From assembly GCA_029721435.1 (NCBI GenBank), contig CM056576.1, forward strand, positions 116,859,166 through 116,923,165: 64,000 nt of DNA, read 5' to 3'. Each line of letters begins with the position of its first letter. The first letter of the stretch is position 1. The translations under genes and the position numbers were made by a program. The DNA comes from Gymnothorax reevesii (Eukaryota > Chordata > Actinopteri > Anguilliformes > Muraenidae). This document shows positions 12,601 to 34,984 of this stretch, piece after piece. Under the pieces are notes generated by a model, which was not told the origin of the DNA, did not search any database, and saw only the letters and a list, made by a program, of their open reading frames with translations.

Positions 12601-12728
12601 TGAGATCCTACAATAACAAGCCTGGATTCTCCTCTTCTCGCAGGTTGTATGGTGGTATGAACTATCGGAGACTTGGAGGTGGTGTCGGAGTCATCAAAAT
12701 GACGCACTGTGAATCGCATATATGGTAA
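633..12728 (+). CDS. klhl20: KLHL20, Kelch-like protein 20 (CUL3 E3 ligase adaptor), 11 coding exons
   Basis: Substrate adaptor of a Cullin-3 RING ubiquitin ligase; known targets of the family member include DAPK1 and PML, and it acts in the cytoplasm and at the trans-Golgi network. Coding exons: 633-655, 2109-2682, 3925-4083, 5592-5686, 5818-5933, 6067-6250, 6782-6925, 9992-10125, 10409-10617, 12242-12348, 12644-12728. Together they give 609 codons plus TAA, the length of the human protein. The order is a short N-terminus, BTB (about residues 65-135), BACK (about 170-275), then six kelch repeats (about 320-602), each with a GG pair and a downstream tryptophan. The start gives MDAKPMRR, very like the mammalian N-terminus. 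All introns are GT-AG except the last, which begins with GC. The C-terminus ends CESHIW. Transposon insertions occupy several introns. It converges with CENPL. Confidence 0.95.
2109..2682 (+). CDS. klhl20: KLHL20 BTB/POZ and early BACK exon
   Basis: Largest exon, 574 nt and GC-rich against an AT-rich background. It encodes the whole BTB fold: [20 protein letters not shown], then [16 protein letters not shown], then the family VRDID-like helix and the three-box/BACK start with [16 protein letters not shown] makes the homodimer and binds the CUL3 N-terminus. The acceptor follows a run of 15 cytosines. Confidence 0.95.
2697..2903. mobile_element. Palindromic MITE in KLHL20 intron 2
   Basis: About 207 bp that folds on itself: the left arm starts CAGAGCTTCTCAAACCTCTC and the right arm ends GAGAGGTTTGAGAAGCACTG, with matching inner arms around AGATCT and TGAATC. 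There is no coding capacity. It is probably a hAT-type non-autonomous element, although I could not see a clean 8-bp target duplication. It begins only 15 bases after the exon 2 donor site. Confidence 0.65.
3195..3335. repeat. Possible decayed fish repeat fragment
   Basis: Contains GATCTCCAGGGACAGGG-like sequence related to short 'lone repeat' fragments seen also near 10200-10330, 10660-10700 and 11880-11915 in this gene. All look like degraded ends of one MITE family. No ORF or target duplication is evident. Confidence 0.3.
3925..5933 (+). CDS. klhl20: KLHL20 BACK-domain exons 3, 4 and 5
   Basis: Three exons (3925-4083, 5592-5686, 5818-5933) separated by introns of about 1.5 kb and 131 bp. 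They encode [20 protein letters not shown], the [13 protein letters not shown] helix, [11 protein letters not shown] and [16 protein letters not shown], i.e. the rest of BACK and the linker into the propeller. The phases are 0, 2 and 1, and they join without loss. Confidence 0.93.
6067..12728 (+). CDS. klhl20: KLHL20 kelch beta-propeller exons 6-11
   Basis: Six exons encode six kelch repeats that form the substrate-binding propeller. Each repeat shows the family pattern: a GG pair ([55 protein letters not shown]), then ERYDP or ERYNP, then a tryptophan. Most introns fall inside ERY, so exons roughly follow repeats. The last exon gives [18 protein letters not shown] and the stop. Confidence 0.93.
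7210..9329. mobile_element. Non-autonomous DNA transposon, about 2.1 kb, in KLHL20 intron 7, itself interrupted
   Basis: Both ends carry the inverted motif CAGACCTGCCAAC, at 7210 and, in reverse complement, ending at 9329. The element is flanked by a direct 6-bp repeat GAGATG (7204-7209 and 9330-9335), which looks like the target duplication. The left arm then carries repeated GTACGCATTTT units. No transposase ORF survives. A Harbinger-like MITE (7921-8971) lies inside it, so without that insert the element would be about 1.07 kb. I could not assign a superfamily. Confidence 0.6.
7921..8971. mobile_element. PIF/Harbinger-like MITE (TAA duplication) nested in the 7210-9329 element
   Basis: Terminal inverted repeats: left TGGCGCTTTTCCACTACTTG, right the reverse complement of TGGCCCTTTTCCACTACGCG. 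They extend inward over the GGTAC and GGCTCTAC motifs. It is flanked by TAA on both sides (7918-7920 and 8972-8974), the 3-bp duplication typical of PIF/Harbinger elements. No transposase is encoded, so it was mobilised in trans. Confidence 0.75.
10887..11355. repeat. Dispersed repeat, copy A of a 469-bp pair
   Basis: From ATGGCCCCAATTTGTTATAA to the ACTGCCATCTAGT motif and a T-run. A clearly related copy lies at 55408-55876, in the same orientation and of nearly the same length. Shared internal blocks include GGGACAGGAAAATGCTCCAA and GTCTGGTCAAATGTATCCTT. It may be a retroelement fragment. The ORF across it (11044-11538) is not supported as a gene. Confidence 0.65.
12349..12643 (+). other. 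klhl20: GC-AG intron of KLHL20 (last intron)
   Basis: The exon ends ACATGGAG and the intron begins GCAAGT, the strong consensus of the minor GC-AG class. It ends TTCTCGCAG. Using this donor keeps the tryptophan-arginine junction (W, then AG|G) and gives exactly 609 codons. The nearest GT, four bases further on, would break the frame. Confidence 0.85.
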
Positions 12729-14780
12729 CCATGGTGACTCCCTAGGTGCCTCCCCGTAGACTGTGCTTCCTCCAAAGACCTTATGCATCATGCAAGATAA
12801 AAAGAACTACTTCTCCAACCATCAGCAACCATCCTGCCAGAAGTTCGTCTCTTCTCAAAGAATGTGAGGATCGTCTCCGAGGGTCAGGGGTTTTCATGAG
12901 GGCAGTCTCCCCATCAACTTCTGCTCCCCTCTGGGACCCGTAGTTTTTCTCGTCGCTGCTCTGAATGGATGGTCTGGCACTACTCTACGCTTGGGTGCCG
13001 CAGCTGTTATGCATTAACTCACTGCCGCTTCGCTGAATGGCAGAAGCAGCTTGCAGGAATGCAACAAAGACTTGCTTTACATTTACCAACACCATGCCCA
13101 GCGGTAAAGTTCCCTGGGAACGAAGATGCTCGACGTGACTGGACTGCTTCAGCTTTTAAGATGGGCCTTTAATGAGCACATTGAGTTCCATGATGGTCAG
13201 AGTTTTAGGAGTTGGATCACTAGTTATGCATGGTTGGATTTTTTTTCCTTCTCTCCTTTATTTATAGTTTATATAGTTTAGTTAGGTGCAGTTCAGGAAG
13301 GTCCAAACATTTCGCCTATTCAGCATAAATGTGGGCTGCTATGGCAAAATTAGCCCATGGGCAGTCGTAATGTTTGCATTTAGGCCTCTGTATCAATAGA
13401 TGGGTGCTGTAGGAGATATGGGGGTTCATCTTCGATGTGTCTCACCTGAATACAATTTCTACATGGGGAAATTCCAGCCTTTGATACTGTGCTCAGTTGC
13501 CTGAGTTGATAAAGGTGTATTTAACTTATTTTTTAAATTTCATATGATCAATTTTGGAGAGATTTTGCACTTTATTGCCAATTTAGAAATGTAAGTGAGA
13601 TGCAGGACAGTAATGGGTCACTTTCAGTCAGTCTTTGGCCTGGTAAGTGGGACAGCAAAGAGAACATTACATTTTTAATTGTATATTTTGGTCACATGTT
13701 TGCCATGGACTGTAATCGCTTTCAATTTATACTTTGCCGTATTGGCAGAATAATCTTGCAAGGACCCTGTAGTCGATTCTTCAAGCTCTTGATGCAAAGA
13801 TTAAAGGTCAGGTTATTTTGTGGAATGATTTGCATTTTAATGCCCATTTAATTCCTTGAATTGTACTGCCAGCTTTGCTTGGCTTTTGTCTGCGATTTGC
13901 ATTCAGAGATGTTACCTCAACTGTTGGCTGTATCGAGATGTAATCCCACAATACTGCCGAAGTAAGCTTACTTTGATTAAATCCAGCCCATTATTTGCTG
14001 TATCATTGTTCAAGGACTGGAACTAGGAATGTATTAGCTTGATTTAAAATGGTTTTTATGTGAAATCTATTTTGGAAACTTCCAGCTGCTGTGGAATTAA
14101 TTTCTCTGCATGTTTCTTCTGGGGAAGCTTTAATTTTCAGTTTTCAAAGATTGCTGAAGAAAGTTTAATCTTTTCTTATTGGATGTGTACCAAGGCAAAT
14201 GGTGCATTTCATCCCATTTTCAACATCAAGCTTGTTGGCTGAAACATATTCCCCCATGCATGGAAAAATCATGGGAAATTTGTTATGAACTGGAAGTCCA
14301 TTAATCTGCACGCCTATTCTGGTGTGCAAAAATGCCTGATTAGCCAGAATACATTTGTCCACAAGTGAGTTGTCTATCCAGTAACCTATGCAGCCAATGA
14401 ATGCCTTTTTTTTGTCCCACATAAACACTGTAAAGGAAATTTCAAAGTAAACCAGGCTGGTGTTCAAAAAGGTCTCAGATTGCTTAGGCCCATGATCTTT
14501 GAAGCAACCATACTAGCCCACATAGTCATCCTTGTTTGGAAGGGCTGGCTCTACTTGGGTGTCCCTGGCTGCGCACCCTAACTCTGGACAGCTTGTGTAA
14601 TGGCCCTTGAAATATGAATTCGTTTCTTGCATCAGAGCTGCTGCCATTATAATTGGGGAAAAATGTCAGACAGGTTCAAAGTCATCCCTAAATAAAATTA
14701 AAGGGATTTAAAAATGGGTGCATTCATATTAAACTGCTTGTTATGCAGGTGAATAAATTGATTTAAGTAAGTTGTGTGGT
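12729..14780 (+). other. klhl20: Likely KLHL20 3'UTR
   Basis: Non-coding sequence after the TAA at 12726-12728. The first AATAAA signals on this strand that I can see are at 14691-14696 and 14752-14757, which would make a 3'UTR of about 2 kb. The end of the transcript cannot be fixed without RNA data. No other gene is visible here. Confidence 0.4.
14691..14696 (+). terminator. klhl20: Candidate KLHL20 polyadenylation signal
   Basis: Canonical AATAAA, with a second one at 14752-14757. They are the first perfect signals found downstream of the KLHL20 stop codon. The long 3'UTR implied is plausible but unproven. Confidence 0.35.
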
Positions 14781-16431
14781 TTTATAAACGACAACTATTT
14801 GAAAATAGTTTCAAATGCAGTTGCGTTTTTCCTCAATGACAACTATACACAAGCAAGACTGGTTTAGGATTTATTTCATGTAGATACACAGATATAAATC
14901 AGAGAACACTGCCGTTTAGATTTAAAAAAAAGCCAACAAACTGGCTCAGTCAAACCAAGCTGGGGCTGGTTGTGTGGTCAGTAACAGACTCCATGCCAAG
15001 GAGATGTGGCTGCCCAACCCTATTGCTAGTGGTCTACCATACCGCTGATAGTGACCGAAACAAATTCTAAGGCTCTTTCCACTGATCATTCCTGATCTTG
15101 GTCCTTGGCTGATCTGGAGACCTATTATGCCCTGCCTAGTGCACATCCAATTTGGCGTTACAAGATTGCAAACCATTTTGAAATCGGTTCCATCTTGACA
15201 TCTCACAGATCGCAATCCAGCTGAATATGCATGTTATATGCTGAAGAGGAAACTGACGGCAAAAGGTCCCCGAACTGAACAGAAAGTGAAGATCCCTGGT
15301 GTACTTCTCTGGTGGAGCATTGAAAAAAAAAAAAGGAGGGGGTGGGCAGGGAGACTATACAAAAAGTGCCATAATTTCCGAACAATTTGCCCGATGTAGA
15401 TAAAAACATGCTCAAAGAGTCTGCAGTTCATCCTCTTTGTTACTATCCTTTCAAACTCAAAAGTGCTTGATTCTACAACCACTATGTAAAAAAAAAAAAA
15501 AGACGCTGCCCAACAGAGCTCACTGAAGACTACAACAGTTACCATTCTTAATTTTGCTAATCTTTCTGGCAGTGGTGGCGTTTTTACTTCTGATCCTCAA
15601 GTATACCCAATACTTTAGCTGAGGGGATACAATAAAATGGTATGAACATTGGGCTTTTATTATTCATGGAATGAACATGCAATTCAGCCATAACTTGTTC
15701 TGAGAGGATAAATATTCTATGTAAATATGAAAAGCAAACATTTAAGAGATTAGAAAAATGTACAGGTCGTTAAAATTCAGGGATTAAGAATTTCCCAAAT
15801 ATATCTGCAACAAAGAAAGACGAGTCTAGTGTCGTGTGGAAGAATTTTTCCTGAATTTGAAACAGGAGCTGGGACATTTCAATTGCTTGATATGGATTTT
15901 CACAATTATCCTTCAAAACCTTCTCTTATTTTTCCCTCTTCTGATAGGAGAAATTAGGATCAACAAGGAAAGAAGGTGATTTGAAGCCCCAAGAGATGTT
16001 CTTGAGCGGCTAATTAGTGAGGTCATTTCAGATGAGGCAGGTTAGCACTGAAATGATTAACTTCAGGGAGGCAGACCTCCCAGAACTGTGTTGATTAGCC
16101 CCAATCCCAACGGAATGAAATGGGCCAAAGCTGTAGACAGCAGTGGCTGGTTAAATTGAAGTTGTGCTGGTACAAGCTGCCGCAGGACAATTCTAAGTAA
16201 AAATCTTTGAAAAAAAAAAAGTAATGGGAGCACACAGCTGCCATAAAATATCTTCAAAAACTAGTTGTGGCTTGTACCCTGGTCTCATAACCACATGTAA
16301 TATTCCATAGTTAAAAACAAGACTGCTATATCAAATGCTTAATTGAAATTTTGACACTAAAAAAAAGTTCAGAAGACATTTTGTACATATAAAACACTAT
16401 TTTACAGGTCCCAGAGGGGGGCTTCTTCACA
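14781..16431. other. Convergent intergenic region between KLHL20 and CENPL
   Basis: No coding sequence supported. It probably contains the CENPL 3'UTR on the minus strand; a minus-strand AATAAA reads at 15661-15656. Several A-runs (for example near 15324 and 15487) look like decayed insertions. Otherwise I see nothing. Confidence 0.4.
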
Positions 16432-16506
16432 TCAGATGGGCATTTTCAGAAGAGCACACTCAGTCAACAGGGCGAGGACGGACAGTGCCATGTCACTGCA
16501 TGTGAT
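16432..16506 (-). CDS. cenpl: CENPL last coding exon
   Basis: 25 codons including the TGA, read after a CTTTCAG acceptor. It is 1.36 kb from the previous exon because a MITE with a TA microsatellite was inserted in the intron. The exon is easy to miss because the open frame of exon 4 runs on past its donor (GTACGT at 17865). Similarity to the human tail (leucine-rich, then an acidic-hydrophobic end) supports it. Confidence 0.85.
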   Translation of the reverse strand: MTCSDMALSVLALLTECALLKMPI

Positions 16507-17093
16507 CTGAAAGAGGAGAGGAAAAAGAAAAAAAAAACATCACCATTTGCTACCATTCTGCCCTACATAATCAGCACATCTGCTGTCTTTTCAATATTTC
16601 CAAATAAACTTATAACAGCCTCTAGTGTCTGGTAATGCGCTCATGTAGTATGTGGCCAAAGCACAAGCTACACTACAATCAAACCAATTATTTTATTTTC
16701 TTTTTGGTCGGATGTACAAACGATGCGGTGAGTTCTGCCAGGTGAACAGGTTAACAGTCCACTGATCCTGTGAAGGAGGGGTGTCCAATCTTATCCGCAT
16801 AGGGCCGGTGTGGGTGCTGGTCTTCACCCTCGGCCCGACTTCAGGCCAAAGGGTATTGTCATCAGTTCGTTGTCTGTCTGTCCGTGTGTGCACCTCTAAA
16901 GTCAGCATCAATAAACTAGTTTCCCATGCCAAAACATTCGCGGTAATGTAGGGAATCCAGGCCAGGAAAGAATTTCTCAGATCGGACCATTTTTTGGGGA
17001 AAAAATGGCATTTTTGGCGTTTTTGAAAAAAACTTTGTCGTGGACTGATTTTGATGAAGCATTTGAGCTAGGGGGTTTATACCAGGGGGAACG

Positions 17094-17171
<78 letters not shown>

Positions 17172-20100
17172 GGGCTCTAGATTAGTGAAAAAAATTTGAA
17201 TTTTCCAAAATTTTTGTGGGACTTTGGGCATTTTTGTATTTGTAAATGTATGTTCTGTGGAATTCTACTTTGGTTACTGTGTAATTGTTCTGGGACACTT
17301 CATAAGTCAGGCCGAGGGTGTTCAAACGCGGGCGTTTCTTGTTGTTTTAGCCCAACACTAACACACCTGATTCTTCTCATCAAGTTATTGATTGAATCCC
17401 TAGATCACTTAATTAGTTGAATCAGGTGCTGCAGCCCTAGGTTGTAACAAAGACCTGAACCCACACTGGCCCTTCACGGATAAGATTGGACACCCCTGCT
17501 GTAAACCTTCCAATGAGGCCCTGGTGCATGTTCTCTCTTGCGTGATTTTGCTGTCAGCCACACTGATACACACTCATTCCCTCTCTTACTCTTCCTGTCT
17601 GAATTCTACTTCATACGCATCGCAATCTATTGAAGTCGAGCCAGTATTGACCATTTGCAACCAATTTCCCCAAATCATGGTCCTCCAGAGACCAGAACTG
17701 CTGGTTTATTCCACCCCTTCTTTACCGGGGAGTCAAATGTAAAGACGGACGGGCCAATCAATAACATTAACTGTTCACAGAATTAGCTTGGAAGGAAAGA
17801 AACGCTGGCCACAACATCAGATTACACTTCTTCATTCAAGAAAAAAAAAAAAGGCATGAACGTACCCTGATTTTTCCATCATGGTGAGCAGAGCCTAGCG
17901 CTGTGGCCACCTTAGTTAAGGTACCAGCAGACAGGTAGATCCTAAAATGGCGAAAAAAATGGGATTCCAGTCCTCTGATGAAACAGCTGACCTCTTCGAT
18001 GTCCACCGTGTCCCTTGGGCCACTCTCCTGTCGAATGCTATTCCAGAGGTCCCAGGCATCCTGTGGGTGTACTGTGTAGGACACATCCAGTGGTGGTTGT
18101 GCAGGTATCGTCCACGCTAACTTCAGGTAGCGGATGTTCGTGTCAGGGTGGCACCCAGTCCATAGGGCAGCCAACCACTCAAGGTTTGTGGAGTTGATGG
18201 CCAAAGGGCCAAAGTAGCAGTCAAATGTCCTCTCAAACCAGGATTTGACCAAACCGGTAAGAGTGTCTGCACCACTGACACCAAATAGAGGCAGGCAGGT
18301 GAAGTCGGGGGGCAAGGACTTTAGGTACTCCCCATCACCGCTGACACAGCTGAGCCAACCACACCACACCACCTTAGGAGCTTCCCCCACAGCAGCAAAT
18401 GGAGATTTGGACTGGATCTAATAGATGTAAATAACATGACCAGAACAATACATAATAAGCACAGTCAGTTCTCATTGTACAACACAGACTTCAACAATGT
18501 AGCACAAGATTAACCGGGCTTGAGGTTACCATCATGAACCAGAGTAGAATCATATCTCCGTAAAATATGGTCTTGTATGTTAGAACAGTGGTTTTACAGC
18601 ACTTTATGGGAAAATATTTCAAGTCCAGATAGCTCATCCCAGCCCCCTTAAACTCAAACTCCTCACTTAAGATCTCTCTCATGTTGATTCAAAGTCAGCA
18701 AAGGCATGTTTTTCATATTGCACGACCATATCACACACATATTCTCCATCTCCTGACTGCACTGAAGCTACATCATACTTATACTGATAGAAATATTCAA
18801 ACCCAGGACCCCAAGTTCTCATCTATCCAGCATTACATATAATGGAAAATATATAGATCTTGTTCATAATTGTATACCTTTCCCTGTCATTCAGTAGGAT
18901 ACATTTGAAATGTGTGGAAACCTTGGGATCTCCACTAAAATTTTAAAATAAGGCCTGAAGTTCCAAAGGTTTGAATACTGCAGCTGCATAAGATGGATGC
19001 ATAAGCCCCTCCATAACAAGATATTTTAGACAATTCAGATCTCAGAAAGTATTGTTGGCACATAAGCAGTTGAAACAATATGACAATGAATGCTTGTTAA
19101 ATAGCGTGCTACTTCTACCTGTATTAAAACGGTCTCTGCATCGTCTTCAGTCTCTGCAAGTCCAAGGACGTTGGTGAAGACCACTTTAAAGCCTAGCTCT
19201 TGTCCAATTTCCACAGCGACACCCTGCTGCTTTTCTGTCACCAAGAACGCTGCTAGTTGTTTTGAGTAAGACTGAAGTTGAGTGTGTCTAAACTGATACA
19301 AGGGCGTAACGTATGAAAGTTTCCATTCTTTTTTCACGATAAGAGCAATGTGTTCTGGGTCAACTTGTTCCTGAAAAACAAAACAAGATGATGTTATGAT
19401 GATTACGCTCACAAGCCGTATACTGCTATATAAGAATAGTAACAACCAACAATTTCCCCATTGCCAGTAATCCAAAGTAGCGATAGCAATGATATTTGAC
19501 ACTTTATAATTAATATGACAGAACGGAGATTAGTATATTCCTCGAGTGCAATTAAAAGAAGAATTCAGAGAAAATAAACCGCAAAAACGGTAAAATCAGT
19601 AAATACTTACTGCAAGGTTGCGTGGTTTAGGAATCCCCCTGTTTGTCGGGATTCTTACAGCAGTAAGTTGCCCAGGTGTACAGCCGAGATGAGTCGTCAA
19701 TTCAAAACCAAGACTGCGGCGTGAAAAGCCGTAATTTTTGCTTCTTAGGTGAGGCGCTGTCCGATTTCTTGGAGTCGTGGCCGTGCTAAAAATAAATAAA
19801 TAAGTTAAATATAAAATAGACAGATGACCCCAAGCCTTATAACAAACGTTACAAATGTTCCAGACTCATTTTAGCACAAAGACTGAAATCAAATCTTGGG
19901 CGTGGTCTAGCCACATAGTAAATAAAAATAGACCTCCACCAGGTCCCACGACTAGACATACCGTTAAGTTCATATAAAAACTAAATGAGTATCAATTATA
20001 TCAGCCAGCAAGCTAAAGAGCCAGCAATTTATTCGCCGTCCTAAGATTACGATGTTCGATTTGACAGCGGATAACTTACTCAAATTAGTTTATGCGAGGC

Positions 20101-20290
20101 TAGCTAACCATCTAAAAACGTCAGCAAGCAGCAACTGGGTTAAGAGTGGCCTAAGCACGCAAATCAACATTCCTGAAAACACATTTTCCCGCTCAGTTAT
20201 ACCAAGATACTCATACATGCACTGTCTTGAGAAACTATATCGAGAAATTGAAAGGACTAATCACGCCTGTTACCTCGCTCGCGCCTCCAT
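16432..20290 (-). CDS. cenpl: CENPL, centromere protein L, 5 coding exons
   Basis: Subunit of the constitutive centromere-associated network (CCAN), where CENP-L pairs with CENP-N at the inner kinetochore. Coding exons in transcript order: 20290-20274, 19785-19611, 19370-19119, 18417-17866, 16506-16432. They sum to 1071 nt, 356 codons plus TGA (human protein 344). The start gives MEARAS, followed by a basic disordered N-terminal stretch. The conserved core follows: [20 protein letters not shown], then [50 protein letters not shown] and [12 protein letters not shown]. The last exon encodes the hydrophobic tail with [14 protein letters not shown], matching the C-terminus of the human protein in pattern. 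All five junctions are GT-AG and in frame. It is head to head with DARS2 and convergent with KLHL20. Confidence 0.93.
16776..17498. mobile_element. hAT-like MITE with a nested insertion in CENPL intron 4
   Basis: The left end GAGGGGTGTCCAATCTTATC is the inverted counterpart of the right end GATAAGATTGGACACCCCTG. The inner arms share GGGCCGGTGTGGGTGCTGG-like sequence. Its family is the same as the intact copy at 41050-41256. Flanks CTGTGAAG and CTGTAAAC agree at 6 of 8 bases, a decayed 8-bp target duplication. At about 723 bp it is much longer than the 207-bp relative because of a TA microsatellite and other inserted sequence, including CAGGGCTCTAGA at 17170, which resembles the end of another hAT element. 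Confidence 0.65.
17096..17168. repeat. (TA)n microsatellite
   Basis: About 73 bp of uninterrupted TA dinucleotides inside the MITE loop in CENPL intron 4. Open frames over it (YIYIYI) are artefacts. Confidence 0.95.
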
Positions 20291-20959
20291 CTCTTAGCTA
20301 ACTCACTAGCTACATGAACAGCGCAACTGAAACTGAAGAAACAGGAAATGAATTTGAACATCGCGCGTTCCCATCGTGCCTCGGGAAATAATCAGGCGAT
20401 GCTAGAAAATTATCGAACCAATGATCGTCACGGTTAGAGAGCTAATTTTTTATGCTGGCATTGGTTGCAGCGTTCGTAATGTCGATATCCTAGCCCATTT
20501 TAATCGCTAACTAGCTATATTATAACCAAATGTATTTAATTATTGCCGCGTGGAAAGGATATTGTAGTCTGAGACGTTTGTTGGCACGTCCAATTGATTC
20601 ATTCTGGGTGTGACATGTATAGTCTGTGTTGGTGATGTTTTGTCCCCGGAAAGACCTCTACACATGCTTTTCTAAACGAAATTATCTGGTTCGCTAGTTA
20701 TTAAAGATATTTTTCATGACATGTATTGTATTAATAACTTGTCCATTCACATTTTCACAAAGTAAATCTGCGCGTTGCTCATGGTGTAGTTGAATAACTT
20801 TGTGATAAAATATTTGCCTTTCAACTTTTATGCTTCTAAGTAAGTTACTTAACGCTACTGATGCCAGTTCTGTATGGGTTTTTTCTCTGGATGTGTCTGT
20901 CAACAGACCTACCAATGACAGCTTGGTAAAGTGATTGGACAAGTAGGCTTTTCACGACC
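20291..20959. promoter_or_regulatory. Probable bidirectional promoter of CENPL and DARS2
   Basis: 669 bp separate the two divergent start codons (CENPL ATG at 20290, DARS2 ATG at 20960). There is a CCAAT box at 20418-20422 and a reverse CCAAT (ATTGG) at 20460-20464, but no TATA box at an obvious position. The head-to-head arrangement is also that of mammals. Transcription starts cannot be placed from sequence alone. Confidence 0.6.
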
Positions 20960-32673
<11,714 letters not shown>

Positions 32674-32737
32674 CCACAAAGGCGTCATGGAGGTTGTGTA
32701 ATCTAAGTAAATTCCTTTGAAAAGATGCTTTTTCTTA

Positions 32738-32743
32738 ATTAAA
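32738..32743 (+). terminator. dars2: Candidate DARS2 polyadenylation signal
   Basis: ATTAAA, the commonest variant signal, lies 65 bases after the DARS2 stop codon. It would give a very short 3'UTR. No AATAAA is seen earlier. Confidence 0.5.
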
Positions 32744-32759
32744 AGTTTCATTGTAATTT

Positions 32760-34984
32760 AATGACTTTCAAAAAATCATTTCATGTATGTATGTTTTATA
32801 ACTTTTGTTGGTCTTTGATTTTTTCTGGTTGGAAAAATATTAAAATATTTTGAATCTTGACCACTCAGACTGGCGAATAGTTTTAAACATGGAATGAAAT
32901 TTTCTTTCAAATCAGAAAAAGATATTGTTATTAAAAAATCAGCATTTATGTCTAACCCAGGTTTGCAACAATACTGTCCATACCATTAATTTATGGAAGG
33001 CTGGTAGTGTTTTTTATTTATATTTATTTATTCTGACCACAGTTCCTTTACCGGGGACATCTCATGAGTGTTAATTTATCTTAAGCTAGCAACGTGGCTT
33101 TGCGTCACATAAGCATCAATGTTTATATTGAAATGGAAGCAGTCTTAGTCCATCCATGGTCCAACAACGAAACACTGAGGAGCAAATTGAAACTAATATC
33201 AATTCGCTTTGAAGTTAAATTCTTCTCACATTCCATTTATATGCTAGGTGGACCAGCATGGTGCTTCTCATGAGCTGGTTGCAAAAAGCTGATATTGGCC
33301 TCAAAGTGGCTCAGCAATGTAAGCATCTTCCTTAGATCCCCTCTGCTACTGTTATCGGTCCTGTAGTTTGTCCAGCAAGAATTTACTGCACTACTGAGCC
33401 AGCAACTCAGCTTGTTGTGTGAATGCCATTTGGGGCATAATGCTCCTGTTGCTGTGTTTCGGAGGTAAAATGCAGACGCTGCAAATCAAGCCCTAATTAA
33501 ATCTTATGTAAAGTCAATGAGGCTTCTAGGAAACCGCAGACAATACCGTGGATTACAACGTAGTGTGGTGTGCATGCTGCTTGAGCATTACAAACACCAT
33601 TTTCTCTCTCCGTAGCCTGTAAAGCGCCAAGATGGCTCTGTTATTTATTATGGTCATTAATAATGGATTTAATCATTTTACTGGTATTACTGATCAGTCC
33701 ATTGCAGTTTCATGGGCATATGTAAAAGATTAGCCAAACTGAACAGAAGTGACCTCTTTCCTCTGCTGCCAATACATTTTTAGGAGCTTAAACTAAAATG
33801 TGATGTGGACACTTACCATCCACTAGGTGGCAGTGGTAACCCACTGTATAGTAGGATTGTAGCATTTGTGCATTTAACTAATGTAACAGGTGTCTGTAGG
33901 CATACTGGAGAGGAAATCAAGATTGTTTCCTCTAATTTTTGCTCGACATTTTAAATGAGCTTTTCTGTTTGTTCATATGCTGAGTTCTACATGGCAAAGT
34001 GTTTAAAATCATTAAGGAGAACAAACCACCTATCTGGTAGGACCATTGGAAATACTCCACTTTGTGCCTAGTGGTAGGAATACAAGCTCTCAGTAAAAAT
34101 CAGCTGTTATTTAGCTGATGTGTCCCATGGATTTCATGGTTTTACCTCTGTGAAAAGCAGTGCACCAAGTAACTTACTCCTTTAAAGGCATAGAAGATTT
34201 GTTATTCACATCAGAAGCACCTGGTGTGTAATAATCATTAAGAAGGTAAGCTGTCTTGTTATGGGCACAGTTTGACAGGGAACAAATTGAAGCTGTTATA
34301 GCATGCAAGGAGACATGAGCTCTGCGGTGCATTATAAATATGATTAACTGCCTGGCAGTGATCTTTTATTGGCTGCATTTTGAACACCGAAGAAACAACA
34401 AACCAATGAAAAGATTCCATGCTGTGACCTGTCTCCAGGAGACCGTTTATGTTTGTTTGTTTGTTTGTAAATAGTTTTCAGTTCATTTCAGGCTTAATGG
34501 AGGCATTTTTAATGCTTCTCAAGGAACTGACCCATCACAAACAATCCCACCATCTCACCACTCTTTCCTGCTAGTGAAAGTTTGCATGAGGGTAAATTTG
34601 TTTGTTTCCTTCTACAATTACCCCAACGACTTAGCATAATCAAGTAATCTCGGATGACACTGTTGGGAATAATTTTCTTGTATACACAATCGAGGCTCCT
34701 ATTATTTGTGAGGATGGTCGGAAGTGATGTTGCCACTGAATTTTTATCTCCCTGTGGTTGCCATCTTGCTTGGTAGCGATTGGTTGAGCTGTGCCTGACA
34801 CATTCTATACATTAATTATTTCTCATCACAAATGTTTTCATCGTTGGCTTTGGTTAATTGTTAAAATTGTCCCTCAGTCACGAAGGAAGCCATAAAAAGG
34901 TTGTGGTTTCAAGTCATGGCCATCATGTAACAGTTGCAGACTTCATAACATACCAATGACTGACCATTTTATGGTAAATATGTA
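32760..34984. other. Intergenic DNA downstream of DARS2
   Basis: AT-rich sequence with no supported gene and no clear mobile element. A short GTTT tandem run occurs at 34446-34470. Nothing else stands out by eye. Confidence 0.4.

Noticed and set aside
17089..17175. CRISPR-like or satellite array
   Set aside because: It is a simple dinucleotide repeat without spacers, and the genome is vertebrate.
16977..17231. Open frames with YIYIYI repeats on both strands
   Set aside because: They are translations of a TA microsatellite.
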